Made by a program: the position numbers and the translations under genes | Source: CAIUGU01 sp965279735 | Lineage (GTDB): Bacteria; Pseudomonadota; Gammaproteobacteria; Steroidobacterales; Steroidobacteraceae | Assembly (NCBI GenBank): GCA_965279735.1 | Contig: OZ257260.1 | Span: 3,410,001 to 3,474,000 of the forward strand | Direction: 5' to 3' | Length of the DNA stretch: 64,000 bases | Notes under the pieces: model-generated | Databases searched by the model: none | What the model saw: only the letters and a program-made list of their open reading frames with translations | What the model was told of the DNA's origin: nothing | Shown: piece after piece, positions 15,819 through 23,703 of the stretch | Layout: the number at the start of each line of letters is the position of its first letter | Position numbering within the stretch: the first letter of the stretch is position 1

Positions 15819-16540
15819 TGAGACATTCCCGTTATGTGCTGACGCTGTTCGGTCTTCTCGCCATCCTGTGGGCGGCCCTCGCGATCAACCCTCTCTATCG
15901 CAACGACTGGATTCTGGAAAACGTCTTGCTGCTCGGCGCGATCGTGCTGCTCGCGGCAACGTACCGGCCGTTTCCCCTCTCGCGGATTTCGTACACGCTG
16001 ATTTTCATCTTCCTGTGCCTGCATACGATTGGCGCGCACTACACCTATGCAGAGGTGCCGTACGATCGTTGGTCCGAATCCCTGTTCGGCACTTCATTCA
16101 ATGAGCTGGTGGGCTGGAAGCGGAACAACTTCGATCGTATCGTGCACTTCTCGTATGGACTGCTGCTGTCGTATCCCATTCGTGAGGTTTTCCTGCGCAT
16201 CGCGGCGGTACGCGGCTTCTGGGGTTACTTCCTGCCGCTCGATCTGACCATGTCCACGTCGATGCTGTATGAGCTGATCGAATGGCTGGCAGCGGAACAG
16301 TTCGGCGGCGAACTCGGCATGGCGTATCTCGGCACACAGGGCGACATCTGGGATGCGCACAAGGACATGGCATTCGCGAGTCTGGGAGCATTGATCACGA
16401 TGGTCATTGTCGCTCTCATCAATCGTTCGTCCGGTCATGACTTTGCGGACGAGTGGGTGGAAAGCCTTCGGGTCAAGAGCAGGCAACCTCTGCGCGAAGC
16501 CGCCTCGAGCAAACTGGCCGACGGCCCGCGCGAGCACTGA
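15818..16540 (+). CDS. DUF2238 (YjdF-like) membrane protein
   Basis: The 240-residue protein has about seven hydrophobic helices and the DUF2238/YjdF signature HTIGAHYTYAEVPY followed by GWKRNNFDRIVHFSYGLLLSYPIREV and YELIEWLAAEQFG. Family function is unknown, though conserved His/Tyr/Asp residues near the membrane face suggest metal or substrate handling. The stop abuts the start of the next gene, the TrkA-N/RyR protein (16541), with no gap. It belongs to the locus 13933-18364. Confidence 0.85.
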   Translation: MRHSRYVLTLFGLLAILWAALAINPLYRNDWILENVLLLGAIVLLAATYRPFPLSRISYTLIFIFLCLHTIGAHYTYAEVPYDRWSESLFGTSFNELVGWKRNNFDRIVHFSYGLLLSYPIREVFLRIAAVRGFWGYFLPLDLTMSTSMLYELIEWLAAEQFGGELGMAYLGTQGDIWDAHKDMAFASLGALITMVIVALINRSSGHDFADEWVESLRVKSRQPLREAASSKLADGPREH

Positions 16541-18364
16541 ATGCTGCCCAAACCACCCAGGAAAGGTCTGCAGGGCGCGTTGTTGACGCTGCTCGTGGCG
16601 GTGTCCTTTGTCCTGTGTGTCATCGGCTTCGCGATGGTCGATCGCGATTTCGCGAGCTGGCGCAGCTGGGTGGACGCGGTCTATCACTCGTTCCGCATCT
16701 TCAGCTTTGCGTATGACGGGCCGAAAGCACCGGAGGAAGTGCCGGACGCGCTGCGTCTGGGTCGCGTCGGTGCATTGATCAGCGTGCTCTGGGCTTCCTG
16801 GATGGCGGGGGTTGTCATCTTGCGCGAGCGCTCTTCGCCGTTGCGCCTGCGAATCAGGGCGCCCGAGGTAGTCTTCTGCGGAATGACTTTCGACCTGCTG
16901 CGCATTGCCCTGTCACAGGAACAGGCCAGCCCGCGCAGTCGCATGGCATTGCTGGTAGCGGATGCAGCTTCGCCTTTGGCCAAGAGATTCCGGCAGGAGA
17001 TTTCCTCTCTTGTAGTCGCAGGCAATCCTCTCGACAGGAAGAGTCTTGCAGCCTGTCGCGTCCACCGTGCTACGCGATGTGTCTATGTGGCGGGCAGCAC
17101 CGACACAGATACGATCGCAATCGTGACCGCCGTGGCCACACTTCTGCTTCGAAGCCGGCCCAGGCCGCAGGCGCTGCAGGTTGTCGGCGTCCTCCGGAAC
17201 AGGGGCTTGCTGCAGGCTTTGCCCGACATTCTGAAGAATCCCGACCGGAACAGGATCGCGCTCAACTGGGTGGATCCCGTCATTGTCACGACGCGGGTAC
17301 TGCTCGGCCGGCTACCGCCTGATTCAGTTGCGCCTGGTCAACCAATACATGTACTGCTGGCAGGCAGTACCGCACTCGCCGAAACCGTATTGCTGCAGCT
17401 GGCGCGTAATGCCTACCCACGTGAGCAGGTCACTCGTGTGAGCGTTGTTGCACCCGACGCGAGTGATTTCTGTCGGCGCCTGCTGGAACGGTATCCGCCA
17501 CTGGATCCGGAATTTGCGGATCGAGGATTGTTTCCCGGGCTGCATCCCTTGATGACGGTCAAGGGTTTTGATTCCGTGCCGGCAGTTCTCGCGGACGCGG
17601 AGCTCGCTGCCATTGAAAAGCCGGTTCCTGTCACGTGTGCGTACGCCGTAGCGGGCAACGATGGCGATACATTGCTTGCCGTGCAGCGGCTCAGGCAATT
17701 GCGCGCCCATGCGCGGCGGGACTTTCCGATCGGTGCGTGTCTGGATGAGTCCCACGGGATTGATGAGGTGGTGACGGTGATTGCCGAGCGCGATGTGTTC
17801 CACTGCCGCGCTGGCGAATCCTATCTCGGACAGCATCTCGATGAACTGGCAGCGCTGCATCACTACGCGTACAGCCAAGGCCGTGTTCCCGGGCTCGAAG
17901 CGCCGACTGCAGAACAGCAGCAGGCCTGGGAGCAGGCGCATGCGCAATGGCGTGCAATCCCGGCGTGGCAACGTGATTCCAGCCGCCATGTTGCCGATCA
18001 TATCCTGGTGAAACTGCGTCATCTGGGACTCGAGGGTCTTGCCAGTACCCGGCCTCTCACGCTTGAGACCGCAAGACAGCTACAGCATCGTCTCCTTGAA
18101 TCCCTCCCGCAGCTTGGCCTGATCGAGCACCGCCGCTTCTGCGCCGAACGCATGCTGGAGGGCTGGCTGCCCGTAGGAATGGAGCAGTGGAACGATGCTT
18201 CAGGCAAGCCTGTGTCGCAGCATCAGCATGAACTGAAAGCCCTCAAGCTCAATGCGACCCTGACGCTGCTGATCGACCAGAACGAAGTAGCGAAAGACGA
18301 GCTCCTGGCAGCCAGCATCGCGTGGATTTTCTGGCAGACGGCGAATCGTCCTGCGAGTCATTGA
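16541..18364 (+). CDS. 2TM / TrkA-N-like / RyR-like sensor protein
   Basis: The 607-residue protein starts with two helices (11-32 and 76-94) around a DAVYHSFRIFSF segment in the place of a channel pore helix, but without a TVGYG-type filter. Two Rossmann-like nucleotide-binding units follow, at about 109-260 (PEVVFCGM) and 268-430 (IHVLLAGSTALAETVL), as in TrkA-N/RCK proteins. The C-terminal part has the RyR-associated SSRHVADHILVKLRHLGLE (480-498) and EHRRFCAERMLEGW (529-542). TrkA-N domains bind NAD(H) or ligand; prokaryotic RyR domains are linked to ligand-responsive signalling. It may be a membrane ligand sensor; function is inferred. Confidence 0.7.
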   Translation: MLPKPPRKGLQGALLTLLVAVSFVLCVIGFAMVDRDFASWRSWVDAVYHSFRIFSFAYDGPKAPEEVPDALRLGRVGALISVLWASWMAGVVILRERSSPLRLRIRAPEVVFCGMTFDLLRIALSQEQASPRSRMALLVADAASPLAKRFRQEISSLVVAGNPLDRKSLAACRVHRATRCVYVAGSTDTDTIAIVTAVATLLLRSRPRPQALQVVGVLRNRGLLQALPDILKNPDRNRIALNWVDPVIVTTRVLLGRLPPDSVAPGQPIHVLLAGSTALAETVLLQLARNAYPREQVTRVSVVAPDASDFCRRLLERYPPLDPEFADRGLFPGLHPLMTVKGFDSVPAVLADAELAAIEKPVPVTCAYAVAGNDGDTLLAVQRLRQLRAHARRDFPIGACLDESHGIDEVVTVIAERDVFHCRAGESYLGQHLDELAALHHYAYSQGRVPGLEAPTAEQQQAWEQAHAQWRAIPAWQRDSSRHVADHILVKLRHLGLEGLASTRPLTLETARQLQHRLLESLPQLGLIEHRRFCAERMLEGWLPVGMEQWNDASGKPVSQHQHELKALKLNATLTLLIDQNEVAKDELLAASIAWIFWQTANRPASH

Positions 18365-18783
18365 AGAAGTTCGTAGGACTCCGCAAAGATCGCAGCGGCC
18401 ACGATGCCATAGTCATCCTGAGCGTACTGCACGAGCCAGTCTCCGGGCTGGCCGGTGATGGTGTCCTGCTCGGGTCCGGTGGCAACAGCGAAGGGATGAC
18501 TCATGAGGAGGACGTGGACATCGAGAGGACGTTTACGGAACGCTCCTGCAGGACCGGGTTCGACTGCTTCGTAGGTTTTCAGGAATTTGTCGCGACGAAT
18601 CGGCCAGCGCTCGCCGAGTTGGCCAGTGAGAAGGGCGTCTCCGGTGCGATAGGCCACTGAACCTTCGAGCGTGGCAAGCCGTCCGGGGCGCGTTGCAAAT
18701 TCGACCTGCACGGTGACGGGGCGCTTTCTTGCCGTTCGACTCGAAGGATGTTTCGCCAGGTCAATGCCCGTCATGTCCTGCAT
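18358..18783 (-). CDS. PGDYG-type domain protein
   Basis: The 141-residue protein carries the pattern of PGDYG-domain proteins: YRTGDALLTGQLGERWPIRR, FLKTYEAVEPG, FRKRPLDVHVLLMSHPFAV, and the signature GQPGDWLVQYAQDDYGIVA. Its function is not known. It is encoded opposite the patatin gene, 67 nt away, and its 3' end overlaps the TrkA-N/RyR stop by 7 nt on the other strand. ATG 18783 is preferred, ATG 18774 is possible. Its position between the sensor-like and phospholipase-like genes suggests a role in the same system; that is inference. Confidence 0.65.
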   Translation of the reverse strand: MQDMTGIDLAKHPSSRTARKRPVTVQVEFATRPGRLATLEGSVAYRTGDALLTGQLGERWPIRRDKFLKTYEAVEPGPAGAFRKRPLDVHVLLMSHPFAVATGPEQDTITGQPGDWLVQYAQDDYGIVAAAIFAESYELLQ

Positions 18784-18850
18784 TTGCCGTCTCTCGTGAA
18801 CCGCGCTACCGTCGATTGCAGCCTTAACTATTACTACACAAGAAGCCTTC

Positions 18851-19990
18851 ATGACTACTCTCACGCCCGCGAGTCCAGGCCAGCCGGTAAAACGACGGGC
18901 CATTCTCAGCATCGATGGCGGTGGCATTCGCGGCGTGCTGACACTGCAGGTGCTGCTGCGGCTCGAGAAGGAGCTGCAACGAATTCCGGGCAACGAAGGA
19001 ACCCTGCTGGCTGATCACTTTGATCTCATCGCCGGCACCAGTGTCGGGGGCATTTTTGCGTCTCTGCTCGCGTTGCGGATGCCAGTCGAGGAAGTGTTGC
19101 AGCTGATCGCGAAGAACGCGGAAGTCTTTTTCACGCCCACGCAGAATCCATGGAACAGGTTGCTTTACTACAAGTTCGACAAGGCGCCGCTCGAAGGCCT
19201 GATCAAGCGGACTGTCGGCGCGAACACGCTGCTCGGGGATCCGAAGCTCAAGACGCGCTTGCTTCTCGTGATGCGCAACGCCTCGACGGATTCGCCATGG
19301 ATCGTTTCCAACAGTCCGGAAGCACCGTTCAACGATTCAAAGCTGGATGACTGCAACCTGCGCTTGCCGCTGTGGCAGTTGATCCGTGCAAGCGCTGCTG
19401 CCCCGTACTATTTCGCGCCCGAGGTAGTGAAGATCGGTACTCGCACGTTCGTTTTCGTCGATGGCGCAATGACCGGCTTCAACAACCCGTCATTCAAGGC
19501 TTTCCAGTACGTGACGACAGGTTCCTATGGTTTGCGCTGGCCCGCGGGTGAGGATCGGCTCAGCATTGTTTCCGTCGGCACCGGTTTTCGCAGGCAGCAA
19601 CACCAGGCACTCGACTGGGCAGACAAGAATGTCCTCGACATCGTCAAGGAGCTGCCGGTCATCCAGATCAGTGCTGCGGATCGTGAGACGGATGTCCTGT
19701 GCAGGACCTTCGGCCGTTGCCGCATCGGCGACTGGATCGACTACGAGGTGGGTGACCTGATGCAGACGGATACAGCGCTCGCAGAGCGGTTGTTCACGTA
19801 CTACCGGATGAATGTGTCCCTGGACGCGAAACGCCTGGGAGCACTGGGCTTCAGCGATGTCGAGCCTGAGCAGATTTCGCGCATCGATGCGACCGAAAAC
19901 CTGGAAGTGCTGACCCGGATCGGGACCGCGCTTGCGGATGAGGTCTTTGCGCGCAACCCGCCGTTGCAGGACATGGTCCGGACACGATAG
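18851..19990 (+). CDS. Patatin-like phospholipase
   Basis: The 379-residue protein is a patatin-family lipid acyl hydrolase. The oxyanion motif DGGGIRG is at residues 22-28, the nucleophile serine is S64 in GTSVGG and the catalytic aspartate is D204 in DGAMTG. Patatins of this size include CBASS effectors (CapV-like), but no cyclase gene is here. There is no signal peptide, so it would act from the cytoplasm on the inner membrane. It starts 67 nt from the divergent PGDYG gene, sharing a promoter region, and ends 7 nt from a convergent gene. Confidence 0.9.
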   Translation: MTTLTPASPGQPVKRRAILSIDGGGIRGVLTLQVLLRLEKELQRIPGNEGTLLADHFDLIAGTSVGGIFASLLALRMPVEEVLQLIAKNAEVFFTPTQNPWNRLLYYKFDKAPLEGLIKRTVGANTLLGDPKLKTRLLLVMRNASTDSPWIVSNSPEAPFNDSKLDDCNLRLPLWQLIRASAAAPYYFAPEVVKIGTRTFVFVDGAMTGFNNPSFKAFQYVTTGSYGLRWPAGEDRLSIVSVGTGFRRQQHQALDWADKNVLDIVKELPVIQISAADRETDVLCRTFGRCRIGDWIDYEVGDLMQTDTALAERLFTYYRMNVSLDAKRLGALGFSDVEPEQISRIDATENLEVLTRIGTALADEVFARNPPLQDMVRTR

Positions 19991-19997
19991 GACGCGG

Positions 19998-20756
19998 CTA
20001 CTGGAGGCCGATACGCATCCAGCCGGCATCCACCAGTTCGCCGCGCCAGGTGTAGCCCTGCAGATCGATCCGGTATTCGCCCGGTCCGAAAGCGGAAGAA
20101 TTGAGGGCGATGCGCAGTTCCCGGTTTGAATCGGGGGCGATACGGCGGATTTGTATGACGCGTGCTTCCCCCAGCTTCTCGATGGTGAGTGAGAACGTGT
20201 TGTAGCGGATTTCCGTTACGTCGATCCGCAGTTCCAGAAGCTGGGGAGGATCCGGCCAGCCGATCGCGAGACTCGGCGCCGACTGCGGGCCTTGCCTGCC
20301 GGGTGTCACCTTGTAACTCTGTACGCCTGTCGGTGCCTTGAGGCGCGCGGTTTCAGCAGTGCTGTTGAGATGCGTGACCCGGCTTTCCAGGTCCTGGACA
20401 GTCAGCATGTGATACGCGATTCCTGCACCTGCGACCACGACCGCGGCGCCGATGAGCAGCCATTTCCGCTTTCCCGGACTACTGGCTGGCGTAGTGGAGA
20501 AGTCATCATCCTGATGCGCCATCTCGACAGCGGCCAGCGTCGTCGACGAGGGAATCGCAGGAAACACGCCCGTCTCGCTGTCATCGAACGGCCGGCGGGC
20601 GAGACGGGCCTTCAGGCGGACGGGAATCGGGAGCTGTGCCAGGAGATCCGGATGCTCCAGGCAGTATTTTTCAAACGCACGGGCTTCGCGTACCAGCAGG
20701 TCGCCCGACAGATAGCGGTCGACGATCCCTTGAGAGTCGATGTACGCGCGATCCAT
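19998..20756 (-). CDS. Single-pass membrane protein, anti-sigma-factor-like
   Basis: The 252-residue protein opens with DRYLSGDLLVREARAFEKYCLEHPDL, like the short N-terminal module of anti-sigma/zinc-finger regulators (Zn ligands incomplete). A single transmembrane helix lies near residues 98-115 (WLLIGAAVVVAGAGIAYHML), then a short coiled-coil-like stretch and a C-terminal beta-rich domain ending in ELVDAGWMRIGLQ. A membrane-anchored regulator reading periplasmic conditions is plausible. No sigma factor gene is adjacent. It converges with the patatin gene, with 7 nt between. Confidence 0.6.
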   Translation of the reverse strand: MDRAYIDSQGIVDRYLSGDLLVREARAFEKYCLEHPDLLAQLPIPVRLKARLARRPFDDSETGVFPAIPSSTTLAAVEMAHQDDDFSTTPASSPGKRKWLLIGAAVVVAGAGIAYHMLTVQDLESRVTHLNSTAETARLKAPTGVQSYKVTPGRQGPQSAPSLAIGWPDPPQLLELRIDVTEIRYNTFSLTIEKLGEARVIQIRRIAPDSNRELRIALNSSAFGPGEYRIDLQGYTWRGELVDAGWMRIGLQ

Positions 20757-20867
20757 TGAGCCCAGTCCCCAAGCGGAATTTCAATCACAAAGGTAACACG
20801 AATATCTGCCCTGATCGGCCAGATATGCGTGCTGAACTATCTTGCGGCACCCGGTAGCCTCGAGCCC

Positions 20868-21206
20868 ATGTTTACAGGTGTCTTCAGGGATCGAAGTCAC
20901 GCGCGGCTCGGTCCCGCGCGCACGGCCGAGCAGGTCCTCAAACGGCTGTTGCAGGGCCGGAGTGTTCGGCCGCATCGCTTCCTTCGCCGCGCCATCATCG
21001 GCCCTTTCGTCGTCGACTATGTGTGCCCGGAAAAGGCGCTGGTCATCGAGCTCATGAACGAGCATCGCGCTTTCATGAGCCAGGATGCGGGCGACCGCAC
21101 GCTCATGCTGGAGCGCTTTGGCTATCGCGTCCTGCGTTTCTGGTGCAAGGAGGTGACGACCAATCCCGATCTTGTGCTGCGGCAGATCCTGCTGGCGCTT
21201 TCCTGA
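20868..21206 (+). CDS. DUF559 / Vsr-like endonuclease-fold protein
   Basis: The 112-residue protein has the DUF559 layout of a small PD-(D/E)xK nuclease: RFLRRAIIGPFVVDYVCPEKALVIEL followed by MLERFGYRVLRFWCKEV. The aspartate (VVDY) and glutamate (IEL) are present, but the usual DG.xH segment after IEL reads MNEHRAF, so the active site may be altered. ATG 20868 is chosen; an in-frame GTG at 20829 would add 13 residues. It lies divergent from the anti-sigma-like gene. Confidence 0.75.
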   Translation: MFTGVFRDRSHARLGPARTAEQVLKRLLQGRSVRPHRFLRRAIIGPFVVDYVCPEKALVIELMNEHRAFMSQDAGDRTLMLERFGYRVLRFWCKEVTTNPDLVLRQILLALS

Positions 21207-21337
21207 GGCACGCTGTTCAAGCCGATGCAATCCCGTGGGCGAGTGCCTCAGGGCAAGGTGCGCAGCGAAGGGTTTCTCTTTGCGCTGCAACAGCAAAAAC
21301 ACCCATTTTTACGCGCTGAAAGTCACACGTCACGGCT

Positions 21338-21427
21338 ATGATAGCGATGTCGTTGCTGCGCCTCGTTGAGGGCAATGTTGCGATCGTGCGGCGGCTCAAT
21401 GAGCTGTTGCAGTCGAAATTGAATTGA
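21338..21427 (+). CDS. Possible 29-codon leader or remnant ORF before phaB
   Basis: A short frame from ATG 21338 to TGA 21427 reads 29 residues, with an amphipathic helix-like LRLVEGNVAIVRRLNELLQ. No Shine-Dalgarno supports it. It ends 28 nt before phaB, so it could be a leader peptide, a gene remnant or chance. The rest of the 21207-21455 gap shows nothing else. Confidence 0.2.
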   Translation: MIAMSLLRLVEGNVAIVRRLNELLQSKLN

Positions 21428-21455
21428 AGCATCGATCGAAGCACAGGGGTTTCCT

Positions 21456-22199
21456 ATGACGAAGAAGCGCATTGCCTACGTGACGGGTGGCATGGGTGGC
21501 ATTGGCACCGCAATCTGCAGGCGACTGGCCGTTGCCGGCCATACAGTCATCGCGGGCTGCGGTCCGAATTCCCCCCGCAAGGATCGATGGGTCGGAGAGA
21601 TGAAGGCCGAAGGCCTGGACATCATTCCATCAGAGGGCAACGTCGCTGACTGGGACTCGACGGTGGCCGCCTTTGAAAAGATCACGAAGGAAGTAGGTCC
21701 CATCGACATTCTCGTGAACAACGCGGGCATCACGCGCGATGGCGTGTTCCGGAAGATGACGAAGCCCGACTGGGATGCCGTCATCAACACCAACCTCAAC
21801 AGCCTCTTCAATGTTACGAAGCAGGTGATCGAGGGCATGGTCGAGCGTAACTGGGGCCGCATCGTCAGCATCTCGTCGGTGAACGGCCAGAAGGGCCAGT
21901 TCGGCCAGACCAACTACTCCACCGCCAAGGCCGGTATCCATGGCTTCACGATGGCGCTGGCGCAGGAAGTGGCCAGCAAGGGCGTGACCGTCAACACCGT
22001 GTCGCCGGGTTACATCGGTACGGACATGGTCCGGGCCATCCGGCCGGAAGTTCTGGAGAAGATCGTCGCGTCCATTCCGGTCAAGCGCCTCGGCGAACCG
22101 GACGAGATCGGGGCGATGGTCACCTGGCTTGCGTCGGAGGATGCCGGGTTTGCCACCGGGGCGGATTTCTCGGTGAATGGCGGACTACACATGGGGTGA
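21456..22199 (+). CDS. phaB: Acetoacetyl-CoA reductase
   Basis: The 247-residue SDR reduces acetoacetyl-CoA with NADPH to 3-hydroxybutyryl-CoA for polyhydroxybutyrate synthesis. The cofactor motif TGGMGGIG is at residues 10-17, NNAG follows the dimer helix, and the catalytic S...YSTAK set is in SSVNGQKGQF and NYSTAKAG. PhaB-specific blocks such as NNAGITRDGVFRKM and SPGYIGTDMVRAI are present. No phaA or phaC is nearby, so the pathway genes are elsewhere. The hairpin pair at 22216-22328 lies just downstream. Confidence 0.93.
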   Translation: MTKKRIAYVTGGMGGIGTAICRRLAVAGHTVIAGCGPNSPRKDRWVGEMKAEGLDIIPSEGNVADWDSTVAAFEKITKEVGPIDILVNNAGITRDGVFRKMTKPDWDAVINTNLNSLFNVTKQVIEGMVERNWGRIVSISSVNGQKGQFGQTNYSTAKAGIHGFTMALAQEVASKGVTVNTVSPGYIGTDMVRAIRPEVLEKIVASIPVKRLGEPDEIGAMVTWLASEDAGFATGADFSVNGGLHMG

Positions 22200-22215
22200 T
22201 GGGACGGGGGAAGAG

Positions 22216-22328
22216 GCGAGCCATGCCCGATGTCCCTTTTTGAAAACGACGCGAGTACATCCTTGTAGTCTCCGGGTTCGGCGTCCTGCCTCACACGGTT
22301 CCAAAAAGGGACATCGGGCATGGCTCGC
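22216..22328. repeat. Perfect 27-bp inverted repeat after phaB
   Basis: The 27 bases 22216-22242 are the exact reverse complement of 22302-22328, with 59 nt between. Each arm contains ATGCCCGATGTCCC. The element starts 17 nt after the phaB stop and would fold into a long hairpin in RNA or single-stranded DNA. No transposase is nearby and no target duplication is visible. It may be a REP-like or miniature element, or a phaB terminator. Confidence 0.8.
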
Positions 22329-22395
22329 AACCCCATGAGCGCTTCGCCTGAGCTTGGTTTTCGAGGCGACCTTGGCAGAGTGTGAAGCGGGGGGC

Positions 22396-22449
22396 TTGGC
22401 GGGAAGGGTGGAAAAGTCTAGTATTGGACTAAGATGAAAATTAGTCCAA
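22396..22449 (+). promoter_or_regulatory. Promoter and operator of the Xre/RES toxin-antitoxin operon
   Basis: A perfect inverted repeat, TTGGACTAA (22424-22432) and TTAGTCCAA (22441-22449), is separated by 8 nt and lies immediately upstream of the antitoxin start (22465). A plausible promoter is TTGGCG (22396-22401) with TAGTAT (22419-22424), a 17-nt spacer, so the operator would overlap the transcription start. This fits autoregulation by the Xre-type antitoxin. Confidence 0.6.
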
Positions 22450-22464
22450 AAGCGGACTTCGCTC

Positions 22465-22866
22465 ATGCAAGCTGAACAACTGGCTCCGGCGAGTGGTGGC
22501 TTCAAACCCGACGAACTCGGCGCTACGGCGCTGACGGCATTCTTCAACATCACTGCGGCATGGGATCTGTCGGCTGACGATGAGCGGTTGCTCCTTGGAT
22601 CGCCGGCGAGGTCCACTTTTTTCAAGTGGAAAGGCGAGAAGGCGGCAAGGCTGGCGCCGGACACGCTTGAGCGCATCAGTTACGTGATGGGGATCTACAA
22701 GGCCCTCCACATCCTGCTGCCGACTGCCCAGGCGGCGGATGAGTGGATCAGGAAGCCGAATTCAGCCGTGCCTTTCGGGGGGAAGCCGGCGCTCGAGCGG
22801 ATGCGGGGCGGGCGGGTGATGGATCTCGCCGATGTTCGCCGTTATCTCGACGCCCAGCGGGGCTGA
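22465..22866 (+). CDS. Antitoxin, Xre/MbcA/ParS (DUF2384) family
   Basis: The 133-residue protein pairs an N-terminal helix-turn-helix-like region (about 20-60, with LTAFFNITAAWDLSADDERLLLG) with the C-terminal DUF2384 toxin-binding domain: RISYVMGIYKALHILLP, ADEWIRKPNSAVPFGGKPAL and a final VMDLADVRRYLDAQRG. This is the standard partner of RES-domain toxins. It lies 3 nt upstream of the toxin gene and is expected to bind both the toxin and the 22424-22449 palindrome. Confidence 0.9.
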   Translation: MQAEQLAPASGGFKPDELGATALTAFFNITAAWDLSADDERLLLGSPARSTFFKWKGEKAARLAPDTLERISYVMGIYKALHILLPTAQAADEWIRKPNSAVPFGGKPALERMRGGRVMDLADVRRYLDAQRG

Positions 22867-22869
22867 TCG

Positions 22870-23562
22870 ATGAGCAAGCTGTTCGAGCCGCGCAGGATCA
22901 CGCTGCGCTGGCCACACATCTATCGCATCGTTCCGTCAAAGCATCCGCCGGTCAATTTCTTCGAACGCGTAGTCAAGCCCGCGCAGATGGAAATGGCCTG
23001 GTATCTCGAAGGCCTGACCAATGATCGGCTGCGCGATGAATCAGGCGTTACGCCCCAGGTTCCTGCGGAAGACCGAGTCACTGGCGCAGGCAGTTCCATC
23101 GTCATGGCTGCCTTCACGCACACCGGACGATCGAGCCGATTCAGCGACGGCAGCTATGGCGTTTACTACGCCGCCCGTGAGCTGGAAACCGCAGTGCGTG
23201 AAACGGCATTCCATCGAGCGCGGTTTCTGGCAGCAACGGCGGAAGCGCCGGGCGAAATAGATATGCGCGCCTATGTGGGCCGCGTGGCCAAGCCCATGCT
23301 CGACATCAGGGGCCCACGCTTCAAGTCATTGCATGACGCAGACGACTATTCTGACTCGCAGGCATTCGCCAAACCGCATCAAGCCAGTGGCGCGTGGGGT
23401 CTTGTTTACCGAAGTGTCCGCCATGAAGGCGGCGAATGCATTGCTGCCTTCCGCCCGCCCGCCATCACGATTCCTGCCCCCGGTCCCGCCCTGGCTTACG
23501 TCTGGAACGGCGAACGCATCGCCAGTGTCTACGAGAAATCGCAGGTGCTCTTTACGCTTTGA
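22870..23562 (+). CDS. RES-domain toxin (NAD-depleting)
   Basis: The 230-residue protein has the RES fold; characterised members such as MbcT degrade NAD+. The family residues are visible as R of WPHIYRIVPSK, the GSYGVYYAARELETAVRETAFH segment with Tyr and Glu, and SGAWGLVYRSVRHEGGECIAAF near the C-terminus. The gene follows the antitoxin by 3 nt, consistent with a coupled operon. It is the second toxin-antitoxin pair in the window, unrelated to the one at 253-799. Confidence 0.9.
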   Translation: MSKLFEPRRITLRWPHIYRIVPSKHPPVNFFERVVKPAQMEMAWYLEGLTNDRLRDESGVTPQVPAEDRVTGAGSSIVMAAFTHTGRSSRFSDGSYGVYYAARELETAVRETAFHRARFLAATAEAPGEIDMRAYVGRVAKPMLDIRGPRFKSLHDADDYSDSQAFAKPHQASGAWGLVYRSVRHEGGECIAAFRPPAITIPAPGPALAYVWNGERIASVYEKSQVLFTL

Positions 23563-23703
23563 ATCCCGCTCCGGCACCGCTTCAGTGCATCCATAACCGC
23601 TTTGTTACTGGAACGCGACTGCATTCTCACTGGCCCCTCCCTAGCATGCTGACCCAGCTGACGCACATCGGCGTCGGAAGTCACAACACCAGGGGTCAGG
23701 TTA

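Noticed and set aside
13933..20756. CBASS system based on the patatin gene
   Set aside because: No CD-NTase/cyclase, Cap2 or Cap3 gene is present, and the patatin has no nearby cyclic-nucleotide partner. Only the general idea of a sensor-effector locus is kept.
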